DNA of 64,000 nt from Chloroflexota bacterium (lineage in GTDB: Bacteria; Chloroflexota; UBA11872; VXOZ01), in NCBI GenBank assembly GCA_958295775.1, contig CATQHC010000009.1, positions 372,001-436,000 of the forward strand, read 5' to 3'. The notes below the pieces were generated by a model that ran no database searches, was not told the DNA's origin, and saw nothing but the letters and a program-made list of their open reading frames with translations. How positions within the stretch are numbered: position 1 is the first letter of the stretch; each line of letters opens with the position of its first letter. Of this stretch, positions 54,835 to 63,506 are shown in pieces. A program made the translations under genes and the position numbers.

Positions 54835-54863
54835 TTGACTGTGAAGCGTGATCTCTATATAAT
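54835..54863 (+). promoter_or_regulatory. Promoter of rho
   Basis: TTGACT (54835-54840) and a perfect TATAAT (54858-54863) are 17 bases apart. The start would be near 54870, so the rho transcript has a leader of about 420 bases. Confidence 0.7.
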
Positions 54864-55291
54864 CCTTCCATACATCCGCACGACCTTCTCTTTAGAATAA
54901 CTATAGAAGTATCTGCTTCGACACGCTGTTCTTTCCACAGGCCTACCAAGTTACCCTTCACTGCTTATCAGCGCCCAGACACTTCGAGACCGCACTGGCT
55001 CTGAATCTTCCACTTTTCGATGCTCACTAGTTGGCGCAAAGCACGCATACAACTCGCGGCAGGGTAACTTACCGAAGGCGAAGGTCGTATCCAGCACAAT
55101 ACGCCAAGCCTACCAAGCTCTATACAGCCTTGGTTCGTTGTATTGGAATTGTAAGGAGGACAAATCTGTCAACAGTTATACCCTCTCGCAAACGTGGCAA
55201 TCGTCGTCGCAAACGTTCTACCCGCCATTGGATGCAACGCAATGGATCGGACCATGCATCCAAGCCAACCAAGCAAAGGAGTGATCCCGGA
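54864..55291 (+). promoter_or_regulatory. Long leader of the rho transcript
   Basis: Between the promoter and GTG 55292 lies an unusually long leader. It contains TAAGGAGG at 55152-55159, six bases before an in-frame CTG, so a longer basic N-terminal extension of Rho (RKRGNRRRKRSTRHW) might be made. In several bacteria rho is autoregulated by termination inside its long leader, which would suit this arrangement. No other gene is visible here. Confidence 0.45.
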
Positions 55292-56548
55292 GTGCAATAC
55301 GCAGATCTAGACGCGAAACCTCTGGCCGAGTTGCGAGAGCGCGCTAGAGAACTGGGAATCAGCGGTTATTCAGTTCTTAAAAAGCACGAGCTCGTCAATC
55401 GGCTACTGCAGGCACAATCTGAAGAACAAGGCAACCTCTATCGCACCGGGCTCCTTGAGACCATTGACGATGGGTATGGCTTCCTACGCCTTCACCGCTA
55501 TTGGAATACCGGCTGGGCCGAGGACGTCTATGTTGCACCCACGCAGATTCGCCGCTTGAGTCTGCGCACCGGTGACATGATCGCCGGCCAAGTGCGTCCC
55601 CCTAAAGAAGGGGAAAAGTATTACGGCCTCTTGCGGGTCGAAACCGTAAACAACCTTGATCCCGAAGAAGCCAAGCGCCGCCCGCATTTCGAATCCTTCA
55701 AGGCGGTGTTCCCCAATGAACGCCTTGATCTGGAGACGCCCACCCCCAGCATCACCGGCCGCCTGGTCAACCTCGTCTCTCCAATCGGCCGCGGCCAGCG
55801 TGGTTTAATTGTCGCGCCTCCCAAGACCGGTAAGACTATGCTCATGCAGAGCATTGCAAACTCTGTCATGACGAATTACCCCGATATTCACGTCATGGTG
55901 GTGCTTATCGGTGAGCGTCCTGAGGAAGTGACCGACTGGGAACGCAGCGTCGGCGCGGAAGTTGTCGCCTCTACGTTTGACGAAATGCCGGAGAACCAGA
56001 CTCGCATCGCCGAACTGGCGCTGGAACGCGCCAAACGGATGGTAGAGGGCGGCCAAGACGTAATGTTGCTGCTCGATTCAATCACCCGTCTCACGCGCGC
56101 GTACAATCAAGCGATCCCACCGAGCGGACGCACCCTCTCAGGCGGCATCGACCCCGCTGCTATCTACCCGCCGAAGCGTTTCTTCGGTGCAGCACGCAAC
56201 GTCGACGACGGCGGCAGCCTGACGATGCTTGCAACGTGCTTGGTCGAGACCGAAAGCCGCATGGACGACGTCATCTACGAGGAATTCAAGGGTACCGGCA
56301 ATATGGAATTGCGGCTCGACCGCAAGTTCGCCGAGCGCCGCATCTACCCCGCGATCGACGTGGAACGTTCCGGTACCAGACGTGAGGAACTCCTGCTCGA
56401 GTCGGAGATACTACAGAAGGTGGTTACGCTCCGTCGCATGCTCGCCGCCCTCGGCAACACCGAAGGGTTCGAAGCCATGCTCAAACGGCTGGAACGCACG
56501 AAGTCGAATGCAGACTTCCTCTCGCGGCTGAGCCGAGACGCAGTGTAG
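55292..56548 (+). CDS. rho: Transcription termination factor Rho
   Basis: The 418-residue hexameric RNA helicase ends transcription at rut sites. The N-terminal helix bundle is [30 protein letters not shown], then the cold-shock-like RNA-binding part ([33 protein letters not shown]), then Walker A APPKTGKT, Walker [17 protein letters not shown], and the Q/R loops ([21 protein letters not shown]). GTG 55292 gives the normal Rho length, with AAAGGAG ten bases upstream. An upstream extension is open in frame (to 55031) and could be used; see the leader entry. Confidence 0.93.
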   Translation: MQYADLDAKPLAELRERARELGISGYSVLKKHELVNRLLQAQSEEQGNLYRTGLLETIDDGYGFLRLHRYWNTGWAEDVYVAPTQIRRLSLRTGDMIAGQVRPPKEGEKYYGLLRVETVNNLDPEEAKRRPHFESFKAVFPNERLDLETPTPSITGRLVNLVSPIGRGQRGLIVAPPKTGKTMLMQSIANSVMTNYPDIHVMVVLIGERPEEVTDWERSVGAEVVASTFDEMPENQTRIAELALERAKRMVEGGQDVMLLLDSITRLTRAYNQAIPPSGRTLSGGIDPAAIYPPKRFFGAARNVDDGGSLTMLATCLVETESRMDDVIYEEFKGTGNMELRLDRKFAERRIYPAIDVERSGTRREELLLESEILQKVVTLRRMLAALGNTEGFEAMLKRLERTKSNADFLSRLSRDAV

Positions 56549-56589
56549 TCGGGCGATCGCGTTTCGCGTTGCCCGCGATTCTGTAACCA

Positions 56590-57795
56590 ATGAATGCCTG
56601 CGGTTGGCATAAGGCGCTTTCGGGCACTGCTGGGGCCTGCCTCGCAGGTATTCTTTGGCTCTCCCTGTTCCTGTTAGCGTGCGCCTCGACTGATACCTCG
56701 CGTGCGCTTGTCGAACTTGACGTGCAACCGGCCACGCTGCAAGCCGACGGCGCCGGCGCGGTTTCCATACGGTATCACCTTGCGCGCCAGTCGATCGTGT
56801 CGGTAGCATTACGCTCCACGGACGGCGAAACGTACGTCTTGCGCGACCGCGTCGCTCGCGGACCGGGGACGTTCTCTTTCAGCTTTCGTGGAGCCATTGC
56901 CGGCCGCGTCCTGCCAAACGGCCGCTATGAAGTCGTCGCCACGGCCCAGGGCTCTGAGGCTGAGGCGGCCATTGAGCGGCGTCAACCGCTCACGATTGTG
57001 AATGCCGATACCGAGCCCCCTGTCATCGCGGACCTCCACGTCACTCCTGCTGTGGTTTCACCCAACCAAGACGGTGTAGACGACCGCTTGACGATTAGCT
57101 TCACCGTGGCTGAGCCTGTATCCGTGGACGTGCGCCTCCTGGTTGGCGACGATCCCCTCTGGCTGATTGAGGACGGCGCCGCGGCACCGGGCTTGGTGCA
57201 GGTGTCCTGGCCGCCTCCCCTACGCCACGCGCCGCAACTCAATCAAGCGATTGAGCGCCTACCCGCGGGACCGGCGGACTTGGAAGTCGCGGTCACAGAC
57301 CTCGCTGGCAATCGCAGTGTGGAGCACCTCAGCATTGTGCTGGGTGAGTCTGGCACACCCCAGGCACAGTTGTCGGATGTGGAAATTACGCCCGCGGTCG
57401 TCAAGACCGGCGGCACGATTTCTGTGTCTGCCACAATCACCAACACCGGCGCGGTCACGCTGCGCGCGGCGCCGCCAGGCCCGACGGTCTACGCTTGGGA
57501 CGAGGATGCCCCAACCCGCGGCTACAGTGCCGGCACGGGCACGGTACGTTGGGGTGTGGAGTTCTCGCTCAATCGCAGCGGCATTGCCTATCCCTTTCGC
57601 TGGGGTCTGGGCCGCGATCTCGCACCCGGCGAGAGCGTTGCGGTATCTGGAGAGATCCAGGTAACTGACGACTTCCCCTATGAGCCGGTGCAACTCTGGG
57701 TGGGCATCATCCACGAAAACAACCGTGTCCTTGCCGACAAACGCGGCATCACGCGCTTAGAACGAAACAGCGGCGCAGACGCGGATTCGCGCTAA
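56590..57795 (+). CDS. Lipoprotein with FlgD/Ig-like domains
   Basis: A 401-residue protein with a signal and lipobox LLAC at about residues 28-31. The mature part has repeated Ig-like beta domains: SIRYHLARQSIVSVALRS and NGRYEVVATAQ, then VTPAVVSPNQDGVDDRLTISFTVAEPVSVDVRLL (a FlgD-like Ig domain), and a third with SATITNTGAVTLRAAPPGPTVYAW. It is probably an extracellular adhesion or scaffold lipoprotein. It follows rho by 41 bases in the same direction but has no obvious shared function. Confidence 0.7.
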   Translation: MNACGWHKALSGTAGACLAGILWLSLFLLACASTDTSRALVELDVQPATLQADGAGAVSIRYHLARQSIVSVALRSTDGETYVLRDRVARGPGTFSFSFRGAIAGRVLPNGRYEVVATAQGSEAEAAIERRQPLTIVNADTEPPVIADLHVTPAVVSPNQDGVDDRLTISFTVAEPVSVDVRLLVGDDPLWLIEDGAAAPGLVQVSWPPPLRHAPQLNQAIERLPAGPADLEVAVTDLAGNRSVEHLSIVLGESGTPQAQLSDVEITPAVVKTGGTISVSATITNTGAVTLRAAPPGPTVYAWDEDAPTRGYSAGTGTVRWGVEFSLNRSGIAYPFRWGLGRDLAPGESVAVSGEIQVTDDFPYEPVQLWVGIIHENNRVLADKRGITRLERNSGADADSR

Positions 57796-57799
57796 ACGC

Positions 57800-57976
57800 G
57801 AGCGGGATCTCGCGCGAACTCCATATGGAAGCCCTGCGCGCCCAGTCGGTATCACGCGCTCTCAGTGCCTCTACAGACTGGTCGATGGCCACGCCCACCA
57901 TGTGCCCGAGAGAGACCACTTCGTCCTGAAGCGTACGGAGTTCCCCCGCAAATCTGGCTCGCGGCGCCATGGTCAC
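57800..57976 (-). pseudogene. Truncated remnant of a PhoU gene
   Basis: On the minus strand, from ATG 57976, PRARFAGELRTLQDEVVSLGHMVGVAIDQSVEALRARDTDWARR matches the N-terminus of PhoU, the phosphate-uptake regulator, very closely. After about 45 residues the similarity stops, and the frame ends inside the 3' end of the opposite lipoprotein gene. PhoU normally has about 215 residues, so only a fragment is left, with no pst genes nearby. It is a decayed copy or the edge of a rearrangement. Confidence 0.7.
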
Positions 57977-58270
57977 GCCTGCTCTTGCTCATCGGCCAAC
58001 GTATAATGCTGAGTTAAGCAATGGATCGCGCGCAGTAGCCAGCGCATTGGCGCTTGCTGTGCAGGTATCGCCGGTAGCAGGCCGTTGCGGGCTTGGACCA
58101 AACCACTTTGGCGTCACTGCAAGCCCTCTTGTCACCAGCAGTAATAGGATTTCAGCATTTTCACATGACAAACACAGTCTTGCTAGTTCGACGGGCGCTG
58201 GATTTCGTTCGTTGCTATGGCAGCACGGCATCATTGCCGGGGCGGAAGTTACCAACCACCAATAACTCCC
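57977..58270. other. Non-coding gap
   Basis: About 290 bases between the PhoU remnant and the phosphotransferase gene. No repeat, RNA or promoter stands out. Confidence 0.4.
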
Positions 58271-59305
58271 ATGAGTGTTGACTGCTCCTCCTATAAACGC
58301 TTCATCGAGACCTGCTTCCCCGATTTTGAGGTCGCGGACATTCGGTTTATTGGCGGCGGCACCTGCCGCGTGTTTGCCGTTAACCATACGCTGATCTTTC
58401 GCTTTCCCCACGGCGAGAGCGGGCCCATTGGACGCGAAGACTCAGATGAAGACGGCAATGTTGCAGAAGACAGCCCCGTTGAAGGTAGCAACCCCGTTGA
58501 GGAAATCGGCGCGTTCCTTTGGCATGAAAAGCGCGTCTACGAGGCCCTGGCGCCGCTGCTCCCGTTGCCGATTCCCCAGTTCAGTTACTTTAGCGCAGGC
58601 TGCGCGCAGTTTCCCTTTCCGATAGCGGGCTACAAAATGCTGCCCGGCCGCAGCCTGAGCGAGTGTGTCCTGAGTGCGCGCGAGCGCCACCATGCCGCCG
58701 CCCAGATCGGCGAATTCCTCTCCGCGCTGCATGCCGTGCCGCTCGCCGCACTGCCTGCGGAGCTGCGGCCCCCGCCACCTGCGCGCATCGGACATTCCAA
58801 CGCGCGAAGACTGTTCGGTGAGATTGAGGCCCACGCCTTGCCATTCCTGAGCGCGGCGGAACAAGCCTGGACGAGCCGCTTATTTCAGGAGATGATTGAC
58901 GACCATTCGCTACGGGAACTCACGCCCGCCTTTACTCACGGCGACTTCGACGGCTCGAACATATTGTATGACCCGGCACAAGGCGCGGTCAATGCAATTA
59001 TAGATTTCGAGGAGGCGGGGCAGAAAGGCGATCCGGCAGTTGACTTCTGCGCCCTGCTCGCGGGCTTTGGCAGGGAGTTCCTGGAGGCTGCGCTCGCTGC
59101 CTATACCCATGAGGTCTCTGAAGCTATGCGCCGCCGCATCGATCTTCTCTCCAAGCGTATCCTCTTCATCGAGTTGCTCTACGGCATTCAAGTTGACGAC
59201 CGGCGTTTCATCGACAACGCGCTCCGTCGCCTCCACCGCGCGCGGCATGACATCGACCCCATCGGTGACTGGCTAGACGTCTCCACCAGCGAGACAAGAC
59301 CTTAG
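58271..59305 (+). CDS. Aminoglycoside-phosphotransferase-like kinase
   Basis: A 344-residue protein of the APH/choline-kinase-like fold. The catalytic loop is FTHGDFDGSNILYD (HGDxxxxN) and the metal-binding acid is in NAIIDFEEAGQKGDPAVDF. The N-terminal nucleotide-binding sheet contains an acidic insertion (REDSDEDGNVAEDSPVEGSNP) not typical of the family. It may phosphorylate a small alcohol or sugar; antibiotic resistance is not implied. The start at ATG 58271 has no strong site. Confidence 0.8.
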   Translation: MSVDCSSYKRFIETCFPDFEVADIRFIGGGTCRVFAVNHTLIFRFPHGESGPIGREDSDEDGNVAEDSPVEGSNPVEEIGAFLWHEKRVYEALAPLLPLPIPQFSYFSAGCAQFPFPIAGYKMLPGRSLSECVLSARERHHAAAQIGEFLSALHAVPLAALPAELRPPPPARIGHSNARRLFGEIEAHALPFLSAAEQAWTSRLFQEMIDDHSLRELTPAFTHGDFDGSNILYDPAQGAVNAIIDFEEAGQKGDPAVDFCALLAGFGREFLEAALAAYTHEVSEAMRRRIDLLSKRILFIELLYGIQVDDRRFIDNALRRLHRARHDIDPIGDWLDVSTSETRP

Positions 59306-59448
59306 CTGGGAATCCGCCAAGTTTGCCGACATCGTTGCTGCCGGTACACAAGACCGGCGTTTCTGGGGTAAGGTGGAATTAGGAGTACACAATCGACCGC
59401 TGCCCCGGCGGAGAAGTGAGCCACTTTAGACAGGAGCGTTTGCAGAAC

Positions 59449-60528
59449 ATGACAAGAAGAAGCCTATTCGGCGTTGGCTTGGCCTGCGTCAGCGCACATT
59501 TGATTGCGGCGTGCGGCGGGGAATCCGAAACACTCATAGAAGCGGATCCCGGCACCGCTGCGCCGACGCCGGCGGCCGCGGCAACCCCGTTGCCAACGAC
59601 GGAACCGCTGCAGGCGCCCGCGGCGGAAGACGTGACGCTGCAGGAGTTCTCGGTCCCCAACGGCGCGCATCCTCACGACGTCGCGCCCGCGGCAGAGGCC
59701 GATGGCATTGTCTGGTATACCGCGCAGCACCAAGAAGCACTGGGAATACTGGACCCAACGACAGGTCAGACCCGCCACATTCACCTCGGCAGCGGTGCGC
59801 GTCCCCACGGCGTGATCGTGGGGCCGGACAACGCGCCTTGGATCACCGACGGCGGCCTGAACGCCATCGTGCACGTCGATCCGTCCACGGAGGCCGTTAC
59901 GCCATTCCCCCTGCCGGAGGACACCGGCTATGCCAACCTCAATACGGCCGCATTCGACCTCCAAGGCATCTGCTGGTTCACCGGCCAAAGCGGTATCTAT
60001 GGACGGGTCGACCCGCAGAGCGGAGAAGTGACCGTATATAACGCGCCACGGGGACGCGGCCCCTACGGCATCTGCACCACGCCCGACGGCAACGTGTACT
60101 ACGCCTCGCTGGCGGGGAGCTACGTCGGCCATATCGACACAGCAACTGGTACGGTTACGGAACTCAATCCGCCCACAGCCAGCCAGGGCGCGCGGCGCGT
60201 CTGGTCGGACTCACAGAGCCGCATCTGGGTCGCGGAGTGGAACTCCGGGCAGGTGAGTCTCTACGATCCCGCGAGTCAGAGCTGGCGGGAGTGGCAACTC
60301 CCCGGCACGGCCCGCACGTACGCCGTCTATGTGGACGAGCACGATCTGGTCTGGCTCACGGACTTTGGCGCGAATGCGTTGGTCCGCTTTGACCCAACTT
60401 CAGAGTCATTCACTGCCTATCCCTGGCCCAGTCCCGGTGCGGCCGTGCGCCAACTCCTGGGTAGGCCCGGCGAAGTCTGGGGCGCAGAATCCGGCGTCGA
60501 TGCCCTGGTCGTCGCCCGCACCGGCTAG
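59449..60528 (+). CDS. Vgb-like beta-propeller lipoprotein
   Basis: A 359-residue protein with a lipobox LIAAC (residues 18-22) after a Tat/Sec-like start, MTRRSLFGVGLA, then a Pro/Ala/Thr-rich linker. The mature part is a beta-propeller with repeated blades of about 42 residues, each with patterns such as NAPWITDGGLNAIVHVDP and DGNVYYASLAGSYVGHID, as in streptogramin lyase (Vgb). It resembles many secreted propellers of unknown substrate. A GTG at 59416 would extend it by 11 residues. It is 144 bases after the kinase gene. Confidence 0.8.
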   Translation: MTRRSLFGVGLACVSAHLIAACGGESETLIEADPGTAAPTPAAAATPLPTTEPLQAPAAEDVTLQEFSVPNGAHPHDVAPAAEADGIVWYTAQHQEALGILDPTTGQTRHIHLGSGARPHGVIVGPDNAPWITDGGLNAIVHVDPSTEAVTPFPLPEDTGYANLNTAAFDLQGICWFTGQSGIYGRVDPQSGEVTVYNAPRGRGPYGICTTPDGNVYYASLAGSYVGHIDTATGTVTELNPPTASQGARRVWSDSQSRIWVAEWNSGQVSLYDPASQSWREWQLPGTARTYAVYVDEHDLVWLTDFGANALVRFDPTSESFTAYPWPSPGAAVRQLLGRPGEVWGAESGVDALVVARTG

Positions 60529-60574
60529 CCATCTACGCGGTAACCCAGACGATATCGCCGTTTTTGAATTTTGA

Positions 60575-61789
60575 ATGAAAGAGAGGTCAGCGGCAATTAA
60601 TACAGCGTCGCGCCGGTCAGCTCCCGCCGAGTCCACTGTCCTTATCATCGGCGGCGGAATCGGCGGACTGGCGTCAGCCATCGCCTCGCAGCAGGTTGGT
60701 GTACCCGCTGTAGTCTTTGAACGCGCCCCCGTCCTGCAAGAGGTTGGGGCCGGCATTGGCCTCGGCGCAAACGGCATGTATGCGCTGGCCAAGCTCGGCA
60801 TCGCTGATGCGGTTAAGGCGGTAGGGTCGAGCGTTGAGCGCATAGAGATTCGTGGGCAAGCCGGTGACGTACTAAGCGTGTTGTCGACCGGTCCGCTGGA
60901 GCGAGAACGTGGCGTGGCAACCACGCTGGTGCACCGCGCCGACCTGCACGCAGCGCTAGCCGAGAGATTGGACGCAGACTCAATCCGGCTGAACGGCGAG
61001 TGCATCGGGTTTGATCAAGACGAAACCGGCGTTACGGTCCGGCTCGGAACCGGCAAAGAAGTGCGCGGAGCATTGCTAATCGGCGCTGACGGCATGTCTA
61101 GTGCCGTGCGCAGACAGTTGTGGGGCAACCAACCGCCGCGCTACGCAGGCTACACGTCTTGCCGGGGAATCTTAGAGTCTGGTTTCGTGTCTCTTCAAGA
61201 AGACACGGGGTTCGAAGCCTGGGGCAGCGGCCGGCGGTTCGGCCTCTTTCATATCAATAGCGGTCAAGCCTATTGGTACGCCACCTGGAATGCACCCGCA
61301 GGCGGCGCCGAATCCGGCGAGCCGCTCAAGCAACGGCTACAAAGCCTCTTTCAAGGTTGGGCCTCACCGGTTCCCCAAGCGCTCGCCAATACTCCTGCGG
61401 AAACACTCATTCTCACCGACATTTGCGATCGTCCGCCACTGCCCCAATGGGGACGCGGCCGGGTGACGCTGGTCGGCGACGCGGCACATCCCACGACGCC
61501 AAACCTTGGTCAAGGCGCGTGCATGGCAATTGAAGACGCCGTCGTTCTCGCCCAGTGTCTTGGCGGCCGGAGCGACCGCATGACGGCGTTACGCGCGTAC
61601 GAGGACCGCAGACGCAGACGCACGGCCGGCATCGTGAGCGCATCCAGGCGCATGGGTTGGATCGGACAGTGGGAAAACCCCTTCGCCTGTGCCCTGCGCA
61701 ATACTGCCCTCAAACTCACTCCGCAGCGTCTAGCCCGCAGGCGCAACGATGCGCTGTTGCGGGAGGCCGTAGCGCAACTGGACGGGTAA
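60575..61789 (+). CDS. FAD-dependent monooxygenase
   Basis: A 404-residue group A flavin monooxygenase. The FAD-binding start is VLIIGGGIGGLASAIASQQVGV, followed by ALLIGADGMSSAVRRQL (the GD-type motif) and RVTLVGDAAHPTTPNLGQGACMAIEDAVVLAQCL, the second FAD motif. Such enzymes hydroxylate aromatic or polyketide compounds with NADPH. It is 46 bases after the propeller gene and may share its transcript. The substrate is unknown. Confidence 0.88.
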   Translation: MKERSAAINTASRRSAPAESTVLIIGGGIGGLASAIASQQVGVPAVVFERAPVLQEVGAGIGLGANGMYALAKLGIADAVKAVGSSVERIEIRGQAGDVLSVLSTGPLERERGVATTLVHRADLHAALAERLDADSIRLNGECIGFDQDETGVTVRLGTGKEVRGALLIGADGMSSAVRRQLWGNQPPRYAGYTSCRGILESGFVSLQEDTGFEAWGSGRRFGLFHINSGQAYWYATWNAPAGGAESGEPLKQRLQSLFQGWASPVPQALANTPAETLILTDICDRPPLPQWGRGRVTLVGDAAHPTTPNLGQGACMAIEDAVVLAQCLGGRSDRMTALRAYEDRRRRRTAGIVSASRRMGWIGQWENPFACALRNTALKLTPQRLARRRNDALLREAVAQLDG

Positions 61790-61903
61790 AGTCTGCTTCA
61801 GCATTGCTGCGAGCGCTCGCAATGTCCATCAATCCAAATTGCGCGCGTTTGCAGACAAATTCGCAGCCACGGTCGGTGGTATGACGCCGACACGGAGCTC
61901 CGC

Positions 61904-62389
61904 CTACCTGGCTTTCGTTGCGGCAGACTTCTCATACTCTTCGTCTACCCGCAAGTCACTGCCCCGGGCCGCCGTGTTTGCCAGCGCATCGCCGCGTTCG
62001 TTCTCCGGTATGCCGCTGTGGGCCCGCACCCACTTGAACGAAACACTGTGCCTACAGGATAGGTCGAGCAGCCGCTCCCAAAGGTCGGGGTTCAGGGCCT
62101 TGCCGCGTTTCCCGCGCTGCCACCCCTGCGCTTGCCACGCTTTCGCCCAGCCCTTCGTCATCGCGTCCACGAGGTACTTCGAGTCGCTATGCAAGATTAC
62201 CTCGCACGTTTCGGTGAGCTCTTCCAGCGCTTTAATGGCTGCCTTGAGTTCCATTCGATTGTTCGTCGTCGCGCGGTATCCGCCGGCAATCTCTTTGCGA
62301 ATCTGTTTGAAGAGGATCACAGCGCCGTAGCCGCCGGGGCCCGGGTTCCCGATGCAGGCGCCGTCCGTGTAGATCGTGACACGCTTCAT
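61904..62389 (-). CDS. rnhA: Ribonuclease HI
   Basis: A 161-residue RNase HI that cuts RNA in RNA-DNA hybrids. The catalytic acids are in IYTDGACIGNPGPGGYG (Asp), NRMELKAAIKALEEL (Glu), HSDSKYLVDAM (Asp) and NERGDALAN (Asp). The HxH-type basic loop WQRGKRGKALNPDLWERL is present. The start at ATG 62389 fits the family; an in-frame extension of nine codons is open. The C-terminal charged tail is short. Confidence 0.93.
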   Translation of the reverse strand: MKRVTIYTDGACIGNPGPGGYGAVILFKQIRKEIAGGYRATTNNRMELKAAIKALEELTETCEVILHSDSKYLVDAMTKGWAKAWQAQGWQRGKRGKALNPDLWERLLDLSCRHSVSFKWVRAHSGIPENERGDALANTAARGSDLRVDEEYEKSAATKAR

Positions 62390-62512
62390 ATTCAATTCCC
62401 GTAGCTGGGCATGCAATCGGAGTAATTCAACCCGGCACTCTCAGAGCACGCGCCCAGACTTAGGTGCGTGAAACTTCGCCCGGCAGAGCGGATCCAATTG
62501 CCCCCTCTCCCG

Positions 62513-62660
62513 CATCGGAGACCTCTGCGAATCCCTTGCCGAGGCGAGAAAGTCCCCTCTCCCGGCGGGAGAGGGTTAGGGTGAGGGGAGTCTTCCCATC
62601 ACACGGCCCAAGTTGTGCAAGAGTCTCCGTATCGGGGGAGGGCCTGGGTGAGGGTGAACC
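62513..62660. repeat. Repeat cluster between rnhA and the HesB gene
   Basis: CCCTCTCCCGGCGGGAGAGGG (62551-62573), an inverted repeat followed by TTAGGGTGAGGGG, and nearby GGGGGAGGGCCTGGGTGAGGGTG copies. Such sequences recur widely in bacterial intergenic regions. The 560-base gap between rnhA and the HesB gene holds these and nothing else I recognise. Confidence 0.55.
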
Positions 62661-62927
62661 GCTCTGCAAACTGCAAACTCACTCCCCGTGTACACGTGCA
62701 AAGTCCGCCCTGCAAGGATCGGATAGACGAGATCAGGCACACAAGCTCGTCATACCCGCAGGAGTGTCCTCAGCGGTTGCATCTTTCGTGCGGGCCGTCC
62801 AAGCCAGCGCGCGAGCACCCACTGCACTATCAAGAGTCATTCGAGAAGCAAAGCAAAAGGAGCGCTCTGCTTCCCTGCATCGTCGGGAAGAGCAGAATGC
62901 TCCTCTAAGTCCGTCGTTCACCTTGAT

Positions 62928-62947
62928 GAAAGCCGACACGGGCTTTC
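62928..62947 (-). promoter_or_regulatory. Predicted bacterial SECIS element of the HesB gene
   Basis: On the minus strand GAAAGCC (62947-62941) pairs perfectly with GGCUUUC (62934-62928) around the loop CGUGUC (62940-62935). The loop starts 22 bases after the TGA, as in the SelW gene, and has GU at positions 2 and 3. Because the Sec codon is so near the end, most of the hairpin lies past the TAG stop. No U-run follows, so it is not a terminator. Confidence 0.65.
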
Positions 62948-63258
62948 TATTCGCCGCCGCCTCAGCCAGCGGTATCAACACCGCTTATCATAAACCCGCG
63001 CCGCGCGCCCTCATTCACGTACTCGACGGAAGCGCCGTCCAACGCTGCAAACGCTTGCTGGTCCATCACTACACCAACGCCGGCGGAATCCACCACCTGG
63101 TCGTTGTCTTCCACTTCCTGGTCGAAGCCCATGCCGAAATTCACCTTGCCGCAGCCGCACTCGCTTTGCACGAAGATGCGCAGCTTGGCATCCGCCAAGT
63201 CATTATCCGTCATGAGCCGCTGCAACTCTGCCGCCGCCGTATCCGTAACCGTAATCAC
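62947..63258 (-). CDS. HesB/IscA-like protein with predicted selenocysteine
   Basis: The frame from GTG 63258 encodes 98 residues, meets TGA at 62964-62962, and with selenocysteine read through runs four more codons (GGGE) to TAG at 62949-62947. The product resembles A-type iron-sulfur carriers: the start VTDTAAAELQRLM, Cys34-x-Cys36 in QSECGCGKVNFGMGFD, DGASVEYV and GFMISG. In relatives the C-terminus bears a CGCG motif; here AG-Sec-GGGE follows, so Sec99 takes the place of its first cysteine and the second is a Gly. A seven-base-pair hairpin follows the TGA at the right distance. If the TGA were a plain stop the protein would lose its C-terminal metal ligand. Confidence 0.75.
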
Positions 63259-63506
63259 GTTATCGCTCTCTTTCTTCCAGCCAGCCGCGAAAGGTCCTCA
63301 AATTAACTCTTCGCAACGGCATTATAGCATAGATTCCTGCAACCATAGTCTGCCACTGCCTCGTGCCGAACCACGAGCGGTGGCTTCACCATGCGCACAA
63401 ATTCCCACGCCCCCAAGAGGGTCAAGCTGGCGCCGATCGGCCTTGGCATCCCGAGGGGAAGTGTCTCGCGCAAGGTGATTCCGCGCCGCCTTGCACAACG
63501 TCGTCC

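Noticed and set aside
58271-59305. Calling the phosphotransferase a resistance gene
   Set aside because: The fold covers many kinases; only generic catalytic motifs are visible.
62928-62947. The HesB hairpin as a plain rho-independent terminator
   Set aside because: It lacks a U-run after the stem and starts at the same distance from the TGA as the SelW element.
1438-63258. A changed genetic code (TGA as Trp or Gly) as explanation of the interrupted genes
   Set aside because: TGA ends nrdJ, the rhomboid gene, nfo and others at their expected lengths, and the three exceptions all sit at Cys positions with SECIS-like hairpins.
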